From the NCBI GenBank assembly GCA_902774685.1, contig CACYJH010000018.1, positions 1 to 32,970 on the forward strand: a stretch of 32,970 nucleotides of DNA. Direction: 5' to 3'. A program made the position numbers and the translations under genes. Below, piece by piece: positions 1 through 8,408 of this stretch. The notes beneath the pieces are model-generated. The model was not told the origin of the DNA. It saw only the letters and a program-made list of their open reading frames with translations, and did not search any database. Numbering within the stretch: the first letter of the stretch is position 1; each line of letters opens with the position of its first letter. The stretch is from an uncultured Methanobrevibacter sp. Lineage in GTDB: Archaea; Methanobacteriota; Methanobacteria; Methanobacteriales; Methanobacteriaceae.

Positions 1-380
1 CTTGAATGTTGCAGTTAAGGATTTGGTTTTAGCAGTTGCTTTGTAGGTTTTGCTGCTTGTTGTAAATTTAGGTGTCTGCTTTTTAACCACGATTTTTGAC
101 ACTACAAATGATCCGTTGTACTCGTCATCTCCAAGGAATGCTATTGCAAATGTGTATGTTCCCACATTCTTAAGGTTGATCTGCAATCTTGCTTTTCCAT
201 CGGAGTCTGTGATACGGTCGTATACGTTGCCGTTGAATCCTATTTGAACCTTCTTACCTGCTAATGGATTGCCTTTTGCATCCACTAATTGTATGCTGAA
301 GTATTCTCCTATTCTTCCATCTTCTTTGGCAACTGCTGTTGTATTCATGTCTTTGTATATGATTTTTGTTTCAGTCCTTT
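1..380 (-). repeat. C-terminal Ig-like cassette shared with the neighbouring adhesin gene, copy 1
   Basis: From base 1 to about 380 the sequence aligns without gaps to 3257-3636 at a constant offset of 3256, with only scattered substitutions. It encodes an Ig-like domain containing the motif GEYFxIQLVDA and the start of a last domain with TSSKTYKATAKTK. Identity drops sharply beyond about 380, which marks the cassette edge. Confidence 0.85.
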
Positions 381-2772
381 CAGGAGTTGGTTTATTTATG
401 ATTAAAACATTACTTGCTAAAGCACTATCATATAAATCTCCTTCAGGTACCAATGCAACTATAGCGTATGCACCAGGAGCTAAATTTTCAATAGTGATGT
501 TTCCTTTACCATCAACGACATTAACTGTGTATTCTGTGTTATTGATGATTACTTTAACATCTCCACTTAAATCCTTATCATTCATGTCTTTTAAGCTTAC
601 ATTTACAGTAGCCGCTTCGCCTTCAGTAACATTCTCTGCATTTACTTCTAATTTAAGTTTAAATTTTACAAAGATTTGGGTTGTAAAATTGCCCTCATTC
701 CCCTCATCTTCCTCACCTTCATCATCAATGATGAAAGTGACAGTATAAAGGCCTGGGTCTTCCAAGTCTTTTACTTCCCATCCTGTATTATTGCAATGAA
801 CTGTTTCTATTAGTACGTCATCTGCATTCATAACTTCAACAGTAAGTTTACAATCTGGTAAACCATAGAATAATACTGTATCTCCTTGGGTTATGTTTGT
901 ATCGGTTGCATAGAAGTATATAGTTGAATCCCATACCTCATTATTCTCAAAAGTACAATTCACAGCAGTACAATAACGCATTGCAGCAATATCAAAACTA
1001 TCTGTGTTATTAATAAAAGTACAATTCACAGCAGTACCTTTATTCATTGCAGCATAAGAATCAGCAGTGTTATTAATAAAAGTACAATTTTCAGCAGTAG
1101 TGATGCCATTCTCAGTGGAAATATCTACAGTGTTCATTGCTGAGCCAAAATTTGCCTTATTGCCGATAAAGGTACAATTCACAGCAGAATCCTTTTCATT
1201 ATTGTAATAATGGATTGCACCTCCATAATCGCTAGCATTATTATTAATAAAAGTACAGTTTATAGCAGTTGCATCCTTTAGTGCTCCCCCGGAGTATGCA
1301 GAGTTGTTTTCAAATGTACAGTTTATTGCTATGACGTTTCCTCCGTTTCCCCAGATTGCACCACCATATCCGTAGTTTTGAGTCCATCCATTTGTAAGGG
1401 TCATGTTTTTGAATGTGACGGTGGCGTCGTCAGTAACTTGGAAAATCCTCATTAAGTGGTTTGCATCTATCTTATGGCCTTGTCCATCGATTGTTAGATT
1501 CTTTCTGATTATAATTCCATTTTCCAAATCTTTATCAATGCAGAAATAATCATCATTAAGAATAATTGTGTCATCCGCTTGAGCATTGTTGATTAAGGTC
1601 TCTAACTCAGATATTAACTTTGATCCACTTGGTATCACAGTTATTGTATTTTCTAATTCCCCCTTATTTCCATTATCATTTTCATTAATTGTGAATTTGA
1701 CAGTATAAGTACCTGGTTCCAAGTCTTTTACTTCCCATCCTGCATTATTACAAGTAAATGTTTTTGTTTCACCATCCTTAGTGGCTTTAACTGTAAGATT
1801 GCATTCAGGCAAGCCTTTGAATAATATTGTGTCATCTAAAGCTATTAGATCATCATTAAGGTTACTGAAACTAATGTTTGTAACATATACATCATTATTT
1901 TCAAAAGTACAATTCACCGCATGGCAATGGCGCATTGCAGCACCATCATTATGAGCAGTGTTATTAATAAAAGTACAATTTACAGCAGTGCCTTGAAACA
2001 TTGCACTATCATGGAGAGCAGTGTTATTAATAAAACTACAATTTTCAGCAGTAGTAATAGGATTCTCAGCAGAAGTACGATCAATGTATATTCCAGAGCC
2101 TATGTATGCCTCATTGCCAATAAATGTACAATTCAAAGCATAATCCTTATTATTAGTCTTATAATAGATTGCACCACCCTCTTGGCTTGCCTTATTCTTA
2201 ATGAAAGTACAGTTTATAGCTGTTCCTTCTTTCATTGCTCCTCCGTAGTATGCGCTGTTGTTTTTAAATGTACAGTTTATTGCTATGACGTTTCCTCCGT
2301 TGCTCCAGATTGCACCACCATATCCATAGTTTTCAGTCCATCCATTTAAAAAGCTAATGTTTTTAAATGTGACAGTGGCATCGCTAGTAACTTGAAAAAT
2401 CCTCATTTTTTTATTTGCATCTATCTTATGGTCTTGACCATCGATTGTGACTGATTTTCTAATTTCAATTCCATCTTTTAAGGAACTGTCAGTATCCACA
2501 TAGCTGTAATCATCACTTAGAATGATTGTGCTATCCTGTGAATTGTCTATTGTGTTCTTTAAGTCAGTCATTGTTTTTTCTGAGTCTGCTATTACATCAT
2601 CACTATCATCTGACACACTGATATCCTCATTTTCTGCATCGTCGATTGCAATAGCATCTTCGTTTATATCGCTTGCAATAACAGCTTCATTTACATCGCT
2701 TGCATTTGCGCTAGCAATCGTAAGCATAACCATTAACAAACATAAAAAAACTAAAAGTTTGTTCAATTTCAT
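1..2772 (-). CDS. Adhesin-like surface protein, C-terminus cut by window edge
   Basis: A reading frame open from an ATG at 2772 to base 1 gives 924 codons with no stop. A strong AGGAGGAC ribosome binding site lies at 2777-2784. Residues 1 to about 24 form a signal peptide (MKLNKLLVFLCLLMVML, then small residues ending in ASA), followed by an acidic linker. Next comes a stretch of repeats of the type N-C-T-F-x-x-N-x-A with GGA motifs (beta-helix, Chlamydia-Pmp-like), an Ig-like domain, a second copy of both, and further Ig-like domains toward the cut end. This is the architecture of Methanobrevibacter adhesin-like proteins, thought to act at the cell surface in attachment to partner microbes or host material. 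No anchor is visible because the C-terminus is missing. Its last ~125 visible residues nearly match the paralogue at 3053-6670. The ligand is unknown. Confidence 0.85.
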   Translation of the reverse strand, partial: MKLNKLLVFLCLLMVMLTIASANASDVNEAVIASDINEDAIAIDDAENEDISVSDDSDDVIADSEKTMTDLKNTIDNSQDSTIILSDDYSYVDTDSSLKDGIEIRKSVTIDGQDHKIDANKKMRIFQVTSDATVTFKNISFLNGWTENYGYGGAIWSNGGNVIAINCTFKNNSAYYGGAMKEGTAINCTFIKNKASQEGGAIYYKTNNKDYALNCTFIGNEAYIGSGIYIDRTSAENPITTAENCSFINNTALHDSAMFQGTAVNCTFINNTAHNDGAAMRHCHAVNCTFENNDVYVTNISFSNLNDDLIALDDTILFKGLPECNLTVKATKDGETKTFTCNNAGWEVKDLEPGTYTVKFTINENDNGNKGELENTITVIPSGSKLISELETLINNAQADDTIILNDDYFCIDKDLENGIIIRKNLTIDGQGHKIDANHLMRIFQVTDDATVTFKNMTLTNGWTQNYGYGGAIWGNGGNVIAINCTFENNSAYSGGALKDATAINCTFINNNASDYGGAIHYYNNEKDSAVNCTFIGNKANFGSAMNTVDISTENGITTAENCTFINNTADSYAAMNKGTAVNCTFINNTDSFDIAAMRYCTAVNCTFENNEVWDSTIYFYATDTNITQGDTVLFYGLPDCKLTVEVMNADDVLIETVHCNNTGWEVKDLEDPGLYTVTFIIDDEGEEDEGNEGNFTTQIFVKFKLKLEVNAENVTEGEAATVNVSLKDMNDKDLSGDVKVIINNTEYTVNVVDGKGNITIENLAPGAYAIVALVPEGDLYDSALASNVLIINKPTPERTETKIIYKDMNTTAVAKEDGRIGEYFSIQLVDAKGNPLAGKKVQIGFNGNVYDRITDSDGKARLQINLKNVGTYTFAIAFLGDDEYNGSFVVSKIVVKKQTPKFTTSSKTYKATAKTKSLTATFK
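685..2540 (-). repeat. Internal tandem duplication in the adhesin gene, two copies about 955 bp apart
   Basis: Matching landmarks recur at a shift of 954-957 bp. The GTGTTATTAATAAAAGTAC block is at 1958 and 1004, the run containing TGCTATGACGTTTCCTCC at 2281 and 1327, and AAGTCTTTTACTTCCC at 1721 and 764. One unit is about 318 codons and holds a beta-helix stretch plus one Ig-like domain. Copy boundaries (about 1640-2540 and 685-1585) are approximate. The offset changes by one codon, so the copies have diverged slightly but remain in frame. Confidence 0.85.
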
Positions 2773-2830
2773 TAAAGTCCTCCTCATTTTATTCACATAT
2801 ACATATATAGTTAACTAATAAAATAATTTA
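2773..2830 (-). promoter_or_regulatory. Probable promoter and RBS of the first adhesin gene
   Basis: On the minus strand an AACTATATATG box lies at about 2802-2812, followed by the AGGAGGAC ribosome binding site at 2777-2784 and the ATG at 2772. If this TATA-like box is used the leader is very short. The assignment rests on motif and spacing only. Confidence 0.4.
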
Positions 2831-2911
2831 CTAAAATAAGATAATGAAAAATTTATGAAATAATTGGGTAAAAAATAAGAAAAATTAATTTTAGGAAATT
2901 CTTAAATTTTT

Positions 2912-3010
2912 AAAGAAAAAAAGGGATTTTAATTATAAAATTCTTATATTTTAAAGAAAAAAAGAGATTTAATTATAAAATTCTTATATTTTAAAGAAAA
3001 AAAGAGATTT
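2912..3010. repeat. 2.4 copies of a 40/41-bp AT-rich tandem repeat
   Basis: Units begin at 2912, 2953 and 2993 with AAAGAAAAAAAG(A/G)GATTT; the first two continue with AATTATAAAATTCTTATATTTT. The first unit is 41 bp, the second 40 bp, and the third is cut after 18 bp. The array lies between the two adhesin genes, just beyond the candidate terminator of the upstream gene. Confidence 0.9.
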
Positions 3011-3035
3011 AGGATTTTGAATTGATCAAAATCCT
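3003..3035 (-). terminator. Stem-loop terminator after the second adhesin gene
   Basis: AGGATTTTGA at 3011-3020 pairs perfectly with TCAAAATCCT at 3026-3035 across a 5-base loop. On the minus strand the stem begins 17 bases past the stop codon at 3053-3055 and is followed by a T-rich run read from the tandem-repeat block. The plus-strand side also has a T run, so it could act in both directions. Confidence 0.6.
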
Positions 3036-3052
3036 TTTTTAAAGTTTTTATT

Positions 3053-6000
3053 TTAGTTTATGGTTAATTTTGCAGTTTTGCTTATTGCTGCAAATCTGTT
3101 GTCTCCTGCAAATTTAGCTGTGAAACTGTAGGTTCCTTTTTTGTTTAGGCTTACATTTACAGTTGCGACTCCATTTTCATCTGTTTTAGCAGAGTATGTT
3201 TTTCCATTTACAGTGAATTTAACAAGTTTTCCGCTTATTGGGGTTCCTTTTACTGTTTTGAATGTTGCAGTCAATGCTTTGGTTTTAGCGGTTGCCTTGT
3301 AGGTTTTGCTGCTTGTTGTAAATTTAGGTGTCTGCTTTTTGACAGTGATTTTTGACACTTCAAATGATCCGTTGTATTCGTCATCTCCAAGGAATGCTAT
3401 TGCAAATGTGTATGTTCCTGCGTTTTTGAGGTTGATCTGCAATCTTGCTTTTCCGTTGGAGTCTGTTGTACGGTTGTATACGTTGCCGTTGAATCCTATT
3501 TGAACCTTCTTACCTGCTAATGCTTTGCCGTTTGCATCCACTAATTGTATGTGGAAGTATTCTCCTATTCTTCCATCTTCTGGAGCAACTGCAGTTGTGG
3601 TCATATCCCCATATATGATTTTAGTTGCATTCCTTACAGGAATTACAGGAACTTCTACTACCTCAATTTCAGAAATGACTTTGGTTGAGGATTTTACAGT
3701 CACACCGTTTTCATCAACATATTCAAATTGAGCAGTGATGTTACCATTGTGTTCAATAATAAATTCCCCATTCTCATCAGTGGTTATATTCCTTTCTTCA
3801 CCATTAATGATTGCTAGAACTTGGGCATTAGCTATAGGAGTTCCATCAAGATTCTTTAAAGTGACAGTGACTTCATTTTCACCATTTACAATGTCAAAGT
3901 TAGCATTGGCAATCATTTTAACGACAAATGATACATTGTCAGATACTTTATTAGTATATTTAGGGTCATCCCGTACCACTCCATTGACAATATGCTTACC
4001 TGGATATAATCCTCTGATATTAGCTTGGTAAGTAGTGTCATTAATCTGATTAGTGGACCAAAATTCACCATCAAGGTCAATATATACATTGCCTGTAAGA
4101 TCACTTGGAACAGTAATATTCACAACAAGTTCCTCACCATAAATAACAGGTTCACTAACAACAATGCCAATTTCATAATTTTCATAAATTATGCTCTTGG
4201 TTGAAGGACGATAATTGGAATCTCCATTATATGTTGCAGTAATATTATAAGTGCCTACACTTAAATCTGATATGTCTAATTCAGCATAGGTATTTAATAT
4301 ATTCACATTAACCTCTTTAACAAGCTCATTTTCTTTGGTAATGGTAAATGTAATATTTCCTTTAGCCCCATCAGTGACATTAGCAAAAGCGAAATCATCG
4401 GAAACATTTAAATCCAATACAGTTGCTTGGCCTGTAGAAAAGGTTATTGAACTTACACTTGATTGAGAATAATATGAATCTTCAGCGTGATATGCACTAA
4501 CATTGTAATCTGCAGCATATTTAGTTAAATCTACGGTGATTTCACCATTTGCATCAGTTACACCTACAAATTCCCTGATAATTCCACTTCTATTGACAGT
4601 GATGGTAATGTTTTGACCTGCTTCATAATGGGAATTAGGGAAATACTGATATCCTGTATTTGAAATTCCTCTTGCACCCCAATATGTGATATTCTCAAAA
4701 TCAAGTTCACCATGAGAGTAAATGGCATTTAAAAGGTTATCCGCACCAGTGAATTTGATGGTGACAATTCCTTCATTCTGGGTTAAAGACACCTCATTGG
4801 AGTTGGCCCTATTATCTAACAATATGGTATTCTTCATGGAATTAGTGTCTGTAGCAAAATAGATTGCTGAACCTGTGGTTGCCTTGTTGCCTGTGAAATT
4901 ACAATAATTTACACTACCGTTATAAGAAAAGTAAATAGCCCCACCATTCCATTTTGCAGTGTTTCCAGTGAAATTACAATTTATCACTTCAGTGACATTT
5001 CCCAATTCTTCAAGTATAAAATTAGGGAAAACATCTGTGTAAATGGCACCGCCAGCTTGTCCCTCTGCAATGTTGCCAATAAAATTACAATTTTCTATAT
5101 TGGATTTTCCTTCTGTTTTTAATCTTATTGCACCACCGCTTGAGCCTGCTCTGTTATTTGTGAAATTTGAATTAGTCACATTATATTTGTAGTCTGCATA
5201 AAATGAGAAGATAGCGCCACCATCAGAACTTGCATAGTTAGAGGTGAAACTGCAATTATCCACATCATAACCACGCATAACGTATAATGCACCTCCATAA
5301 GTATATGCGTTGTTGCCTGTGAAATTGGCATTTGTCACGTAGGCTGAAGTTTCAAAGTATACTGCACCACCTTCATGATTTGCAGAGCTGCCGGAAAAAT
5401 TACTATTATCTACAATACCTGCTTGCTTAAAGTATACAGCACCACCACAGAGTCCTGTAGAGCTATCGTAGAAATTAGAATTATTCAAAATACCTGCATT
5501 ACTGAAATATATGGCACCACCCTTATGTTTTGCACTGCTAAGAGTGAAATTACAGTTATCCACACTACCTTCAACATTAAAGAAGATAGCACCACCATAA
5601 TCTTCATCATCTTCTCCAACTCCATAATCAGGGTCGTGTCTTACCCAATTATGAACAAAATTGGAATTTGTCACATTACCTACACCATTGAACCTTATTG
5701 CACCACCAAAATTATATGCTGAGTTACCTGTGAAATTGGAATTTGTTACATTTCCGTCACTTTCAAAGTATATGGCGCCGGCATCAGCAAATGAGTAACC
5801 GTAACCACCATCCATAGGATATGCAGTGTTTTCAAAGAAAATACAATTTGACACTGAAGAAGGGGATTTAAAGAAGATAGCAGCACCCCAACGTGCAGTG
5901 CTATGAGTAAAGTTAGAATTTATCACAGTTCCAGAACCATTAAAGTAAAGAGCACCACCACAAGCATACTCAGGATAAACATCACCACCCCAACCGGCTT

Positions 6001-6670
6001 CAGCACGGTTGTCAGTGAAGTTACAATTATCCACCATACCATTGCCGACAAAGTATGCTGCACCACCACTATAGGATTCCTTCTCGACATTATCATACTT
6101 TGCAGAGTTATTTATAAAGCTGCAATCTATCAGGCTGCCAGAACCATTAAAGAAAATTGCAGAACCATCAGCAATAGCATGTGCATTCATTATGCTTAGA
6201 TTTTTAAAGGTTACATTTGAAGCATTTACAAAAAATGCTCTGATATTTGACTCTGCCATATCAATGACACAGCCATTTCCGTCAATTATGCAAGGGGCAT
6301 TAATAACAATCTCATCCGCAGAACCTGAGGAATATGTATAAGTTTTTTTGGTCAATACAATGTTGCCCCCTTCACCCCCATTAATCTCTGAACTTAAATC
6401 AGCGTAACTACCAGTACTGCCCTCATTTAATGTCTCTTTGGCATTATCTTGAGTGACTGTTACATCGTCGCTAGAATCATCTTCTAGTTCATTATTATTT
6501 TCATCATCAGTGCCTATGGCACCATCATCTACACCAACGATTTCATCAATATCGCTTGGAGATGAAAGTTCTATTTCATCATCTATGTCTCCAGCACTTG
6601 CAGTACCGGCAAAAACAAGTAAAATCAAGAATATTGATAAGATCATTAGGATATACTTATCTTTTTTCAT
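3053..6670 (-). CDS. Adhesin-like surface protein (beta-helix repeats and Ig-like domains)
   Basis: The start is taken at the ATG at 6670, because AGGAGGA sits at 6677-6683 and the protein then opens with a signal peptide (MKKDKYILMILSIFLILL, ending near TASA). The frame extends upstream to 6817, but that stretch covers the promoter. The product is 1205 residues. After an acidic linker (to about residue 80) come some 20 short repeats of the form N-C/S-N-F-T-x-N-x-A with GGAIYF motifs, which predict a right-handed beta-helix to about residue 650. Ig-like domains follow to the C-terminus, the last two starting near GEYFHIQLVDA and TSSKTYKATAKTK. No C-terminal membrane helix, sortase motif or recognisable pseudomurein-binding repeat is seen, so the means of surface retention is unclear. 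Likely a secreted or cell-wall adhesin of the Methanobrevibacter type; the ligand is unknown. Confidence 0.88.
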   Translation of the reverse strand: MKKDKYILMILSIFLILLVFAGTASAGDIDDEIELSSPSDIDEIVGVDDGAIGTDDENNNELEDDSSDDVTVTQDNAKETLNEGSTGSYADLSSEINGGEGGNIVLTKKTYTYSSGSADEIVINAPCIIDGNGCVIDMAESNIRAFFVNASNVTFKNLSIMNAHAIADGSAIFFNGSGSLIDCSFINNSAKYDNVEKESYSGGAAYFVGNGMVDNCNFTDNRAEAGWGGDVYPEYACGGALYFNGSGTVINSNFTHSTARWGAAIFFKSPSSVSNCIFFENTAYPMDGGYGYSFADAGAIYFESDGNVTNSNFTGNSAYNFGGAIRFNGVGNVTNSNFVHNWVRHDPDYGVGEDDEDYGGAIFFNVEGSVDNCNFTLSSAKHKGGAIYFSNAGILNNSNFYDSSTGLCGGAVYFKQAGIVDNSNFSGSSANHEGGAVYFETSAYVTNANFTGNNAYTYGGALYVMRGYDVDNCSFTSNYASSDGGAIFSFYADYKYNVTNSNFTNNRAGSSGGAIRLKTEGKSNIENCNFIGNIAEGQAGGAIYTDVFPNFILEELGNVTEVINCNFTGNTAKWNGGAIYFSYNGSVNYCNFTGNKATTGSAIYFATDTNSMKNTILLDNRANSNEVSLTQNEGIVTIKFTGADNLLNAIYSHGELDFENITYWGARGISNTGYQYFPNSHYEAGQNITITVNRSGIIREFVGVTDANGEITVDLTKYAADYNVSAYHAEDSYYSQSSVSSITFSTGQATVLDLNVSDDFAFANVTDGAKGNITFTITKENELVKEVNVNILNTYAELDISDLSVGTYNITATYNGDSNYRPSTKSIIYENYEIGIVVSEPVIYGEELVVNITVPSDLTGNVYIDLDGEFWSTNQINDTTYQANIRGLYPGKHIVNGVVRDDPKYTNKVSDNVSFVVKMIANANFDIVNGENEVTVTLKNLDGTPIANAQVLAIINGEERNITTDENGEFIIEHNGNITAQFEYVDENGVTVKSSTKVISEIEVVEVPVIPVRNATKIIYGDMTTTAVAPEDGRIGEYFHIQLVDANGKALAGKKVQIGFNGNVYNRTTDSNGKARLQINLKNAGTYTFAIAFLGDDEYNGSFEVSKITVKKQTPKFTTSSKTYKATAKTKALTATFKTVKGTPISGKLVKFTVNGKTYSAKTDENGVATVNVSLNKKGTYSFTAKFAGDNRFAAISKTAKLTIN
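3257..3636 (-). repeat. C-terminal Ig-like cassette shared with the neighbouring adhesin gene, copy 2
   Basis: This is the partner of 1-380 at a constant offset of 3256. Both copies lie at the 3' ends of same-strand adhesin genes, so recombination between them could swap or delete a whole gene body. Confidence 0.85.
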
Positions 6671-6675
6671 AGTTT

Positions 6676-6726
6676 TCCTCCTAATTTTCCAATATGATAT
6701 TGTATATTTAAAATAATATATAACTT
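6676..6726 (-). promoter_or_regulatory. Promoter and RBS of the second adhesin gene
   Basis: On the minus strand AGTTATATATTA lies at 6714-6725, preceded by a purine-rich stretch. A start of transcription about 25 bases further on (near 6695) would leave a leader of about 25 bases carrying AGGAGGA (6677-6683). Spacing fits an archaeal TATA promoter. Confidence 0.5.
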
Positions 6727-6949
6727 TAAGTAAACTAAAAATATAAATTTTGTAAAATATTGGGACTTGATTGACACTTGAAAAAATAAAATCTAAAAAA
6801 TAATAATAACTAAACAAGAAAAAATAGACAAATTAACATAAAATTATATGGTTTTTAAATTTTTATTTAAAATATCACAAAAAATTTATAAATAATTATT
6901 AAAATTTATAATTGGAATTTAAAAAATAGAAAAAATAGAAAAATGATTC

Positions 6950-7771
6950 TTATTCATTTTCCTCTTTTTGTTGTTGAGTAATTATCTTTTCCAGATTGTC
7001 AATCTTAGCCTCTAATCTTTCAAATTTCTTTTTGGATTTTCTATGAATGATTCCTGCAGCCAGTGTAGCTGTACCCACACCTGAGATTATATATCCGCTC
7101 CAAACAAGGAATGTAGAGGTCAATACTCCCCCTGCGGTTTTACCTAAAACTGCATATCCATTACTTGTAAATGCATTTGAAACCATACCTAAAGCGTTTA
7201 TAGGGTTTTGATTTTCTAAAAATATTGTCAAGACAAGAGTAGTGAAAATAATACTTACCAAAATCAAAATCAATTTTTCCAGATTATTGTCATCGGTAAA
7301 GTCTAAAAACTTATGATATAACTGAATTACTACATATAGCAAAGTAGGGATACGAATGAAGTCCCAATATCCGAGTAATGTTCCTCCGAAGACAAGAGCG
7401 GATATGGAAGCCAGTGGCATTAGGAATATGGCTATTATCCTGCTTCTTGTAGAACAGTCATAAAATGCTACTACAATAGTTATTGAAACGATAATGTCTA
7501 TTAAGGAATTAATTAAAAACAGTTCATCGCTTACTGCAAAAAATCTGTTAAAGAAGAAGTTTATGATGCAGATGTATATGAACAATATCAGAATAAGGTA
7601 ATGGACCTGTTTAAATGACATGAGCTCTTCTTTAGGGAAAAATTCATCAAGATCCAGCAGGCCTCCTTTTTGATTCATCCTAAGTTTTTTAAATGTTTCC
7701 CCTAAAAAACATAATATGATGAATATGCCAATTGAAACAATAATTTGGGTCAGATAATTAACTAATTCCAT
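6950..7771 (-). CDS. Channel-like membrane protein with unusual pore motif
   Basis: 273 residues from the ATG at 7771, which has AAGTGA just upstream; a GTG at 7780 in the same frame overlaps that site and is rejected. Hydrophobic segments at roughly residues 5-25, 55-75, 85-105, 107-130, 160-180 and 215-240 indicate a polytopic membrane protein. The last third looks like a two-helix potassium-channel pore: ENQNPINALGMV, then TSNGYAVLGKTAGG (T202-A207 where channels have T-V-G-Y-G-D), then a glycine-rich final helix. The tail (about 245-273, KFERLEAKIDNLEKII) is a coiled coil. The resemblance to the ion-channel-2 pore is inferred by eye; the selectivity motif is not canonical. It could be a divergent channel, a channel-derived sensor or something unrelated. 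It is a single gene. Confidence 0.75.
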   Translation of the reverse strand: MELVNYLTQIIVSIGIFIILCFLGETFKKLRMNQKGGLLDLDEFFPKEELMSFKQVHYLILILFIYICIINFFFNRFFAVSDELFLINSLIDIIVSITIVVAFYDCSTRSRIIAIFLMPLASISALVFGGTLLGYWDFIRIPTLLYVVIQLYHKFLDFTDDNNLEKLILILVSIIFTTLVLTIFLENQNPINALGMVSNAFTSNGYAVLGKTAGGVLTSTFLVWSGYIISGVGTATLAAGIIHRKSKKKFERLEAKIDNLEKIITQQQKEENE

Positions 7772-7773
7772 AA

Positions 7774-7891
7774 AAATCACTTATATATTATACATTTGTA
7801 ACTTGTATATACATTTGTAGTTTATTGTAAATAAATCACTTATATATTATACATTTGTAACTTGTATATACATTTGTAGTTTATTGTAAAT
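7774..7891. repeat. Exact 59-bp tandem duplication over the control region of the channel-like gene
   Basis: Two abutting copies (7774-7832, 7833-7891) are identical. Each has two copies of TACATTTGTA, a TACA-TGTA dyad around two bases, at 7791, 7810, 7850 and 7869; spacing is 19 bp within a unit. Each copy also holds an AATATATAAG box and an AAGTGATTT site on the minus strand, so the duplication copies both promoter-like and RBS-like sequence. If the distal box (about 7842-7851) is used, the leader would be about 40-45 bases. Confidence 0.9.
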
Positions 7892-8181
7892 AAATCATTA
7901 ATATTATTAAGTATTTTATTTCTCATCAATATTTTTTGAATAGTTTCTTTTTTTTAACTATTAATGTTGATTTTATCATATTTTTTTTAAATAGGTGATA
8001 TTTTTCATCTTTTCATTTAATAAGGAGTAATTGAGAGTTTAATTACTAAAATGTTTATGATATGAGAGATTTTAGTTGGATATAATGAAAAATAGCTATT
8101 GAAAACTAACAAAAATTAAATAAAAAATAGTTATTGAATTGATATATCCATAATAATTCAAAAAAATAGTTACCTGAGAAA
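7892..8181. other. Non-coding AT-rich gap, nothing recognised
   Basis: This lies between the 59-bp duplication and the candidate structured RNA. It is T- and A-rich, with no credible reading frame, RNA gene or long repeat seen. A GAATTGATATATCC stretch near 8136-8149 could be a weak promoter for the RNA that follows, but spacing alone does not prove it. Confidence 0.5.
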
Positions 8182-8349
8182 ACCACGAGCCACAACATTT
8201 CAATATTGATGGGCTGTCAATATTCAAATGTTGGGACTCTAATTCTTAAGCATTGGATCTCAATACTTATTTGGCTTTAATATTTCGATTGGGATGTTTT
8301 CTCCAATCCAAATAGTGGTATAAAATTAAAAACTGATGTTTCCAGTTTT
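8182..8349 (+). ncRNA. Candidate structured RNA: closing stem, three hairpins, 3' hairpin
   Basis: Within a long non-coding gap the sequence becomes visibly richer in G and C and folds in order. ACCAC (8182-8186) pairs with GTGGT (8315-8319) and encloses three hairpins. I: CAACATTTCAATATTGA (8193-8209) with 8217-8233, 17 positions with one mismatch and a 7-base loop. II: TAAGCATTG (8247-8255) with CAATACTTA (8261-8269), one mismatch. III: GATTGG (8287-8292) with CCAATC (8303-8308). A further hairpin, AAAACTG/CAGTTTT (8329-8335 and 8343-8349), follows. No reading frame explains the pairing. No RNA family is recognised, and the strand is a guess, because the pairs would largely hold in either direction. 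Confidence 0.45.
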
Positions 8350-8408
8350 CAATTCGTAATACTTAAGATTTTAGTTAAAACTTTTTATTCCTATATTTGG
8401 GTATAACT

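Noticed and set aside
50..748. Plus-strand reading frames opposite the first adhesin gene, and matching ones at 3306-4031
   Set aside because: They lie antisense to strong signal-peptide proteins with good RBSs, have no RBS of their own, and their mutual similarity only mirrors the duplicated adhesin cassette.
961..2349. CRISPR-like array suggested by repeated short words in the adhesin
   Set aside because: The repeats are degenerate, in frame and code for beta-helix motifs; there are no uniform repeats with unique spacers.
6671..6817. N-terminal extension of the second adhesin to 6817
   Set aside because: It covers the TATA box and RBS and would place the signal peptide 49 residues inside the protein.
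7774..7891. CRISPR remnant at the 59-bp duplication
   Set aside because: The two copies abut with no spacer, and no cas gene is present.
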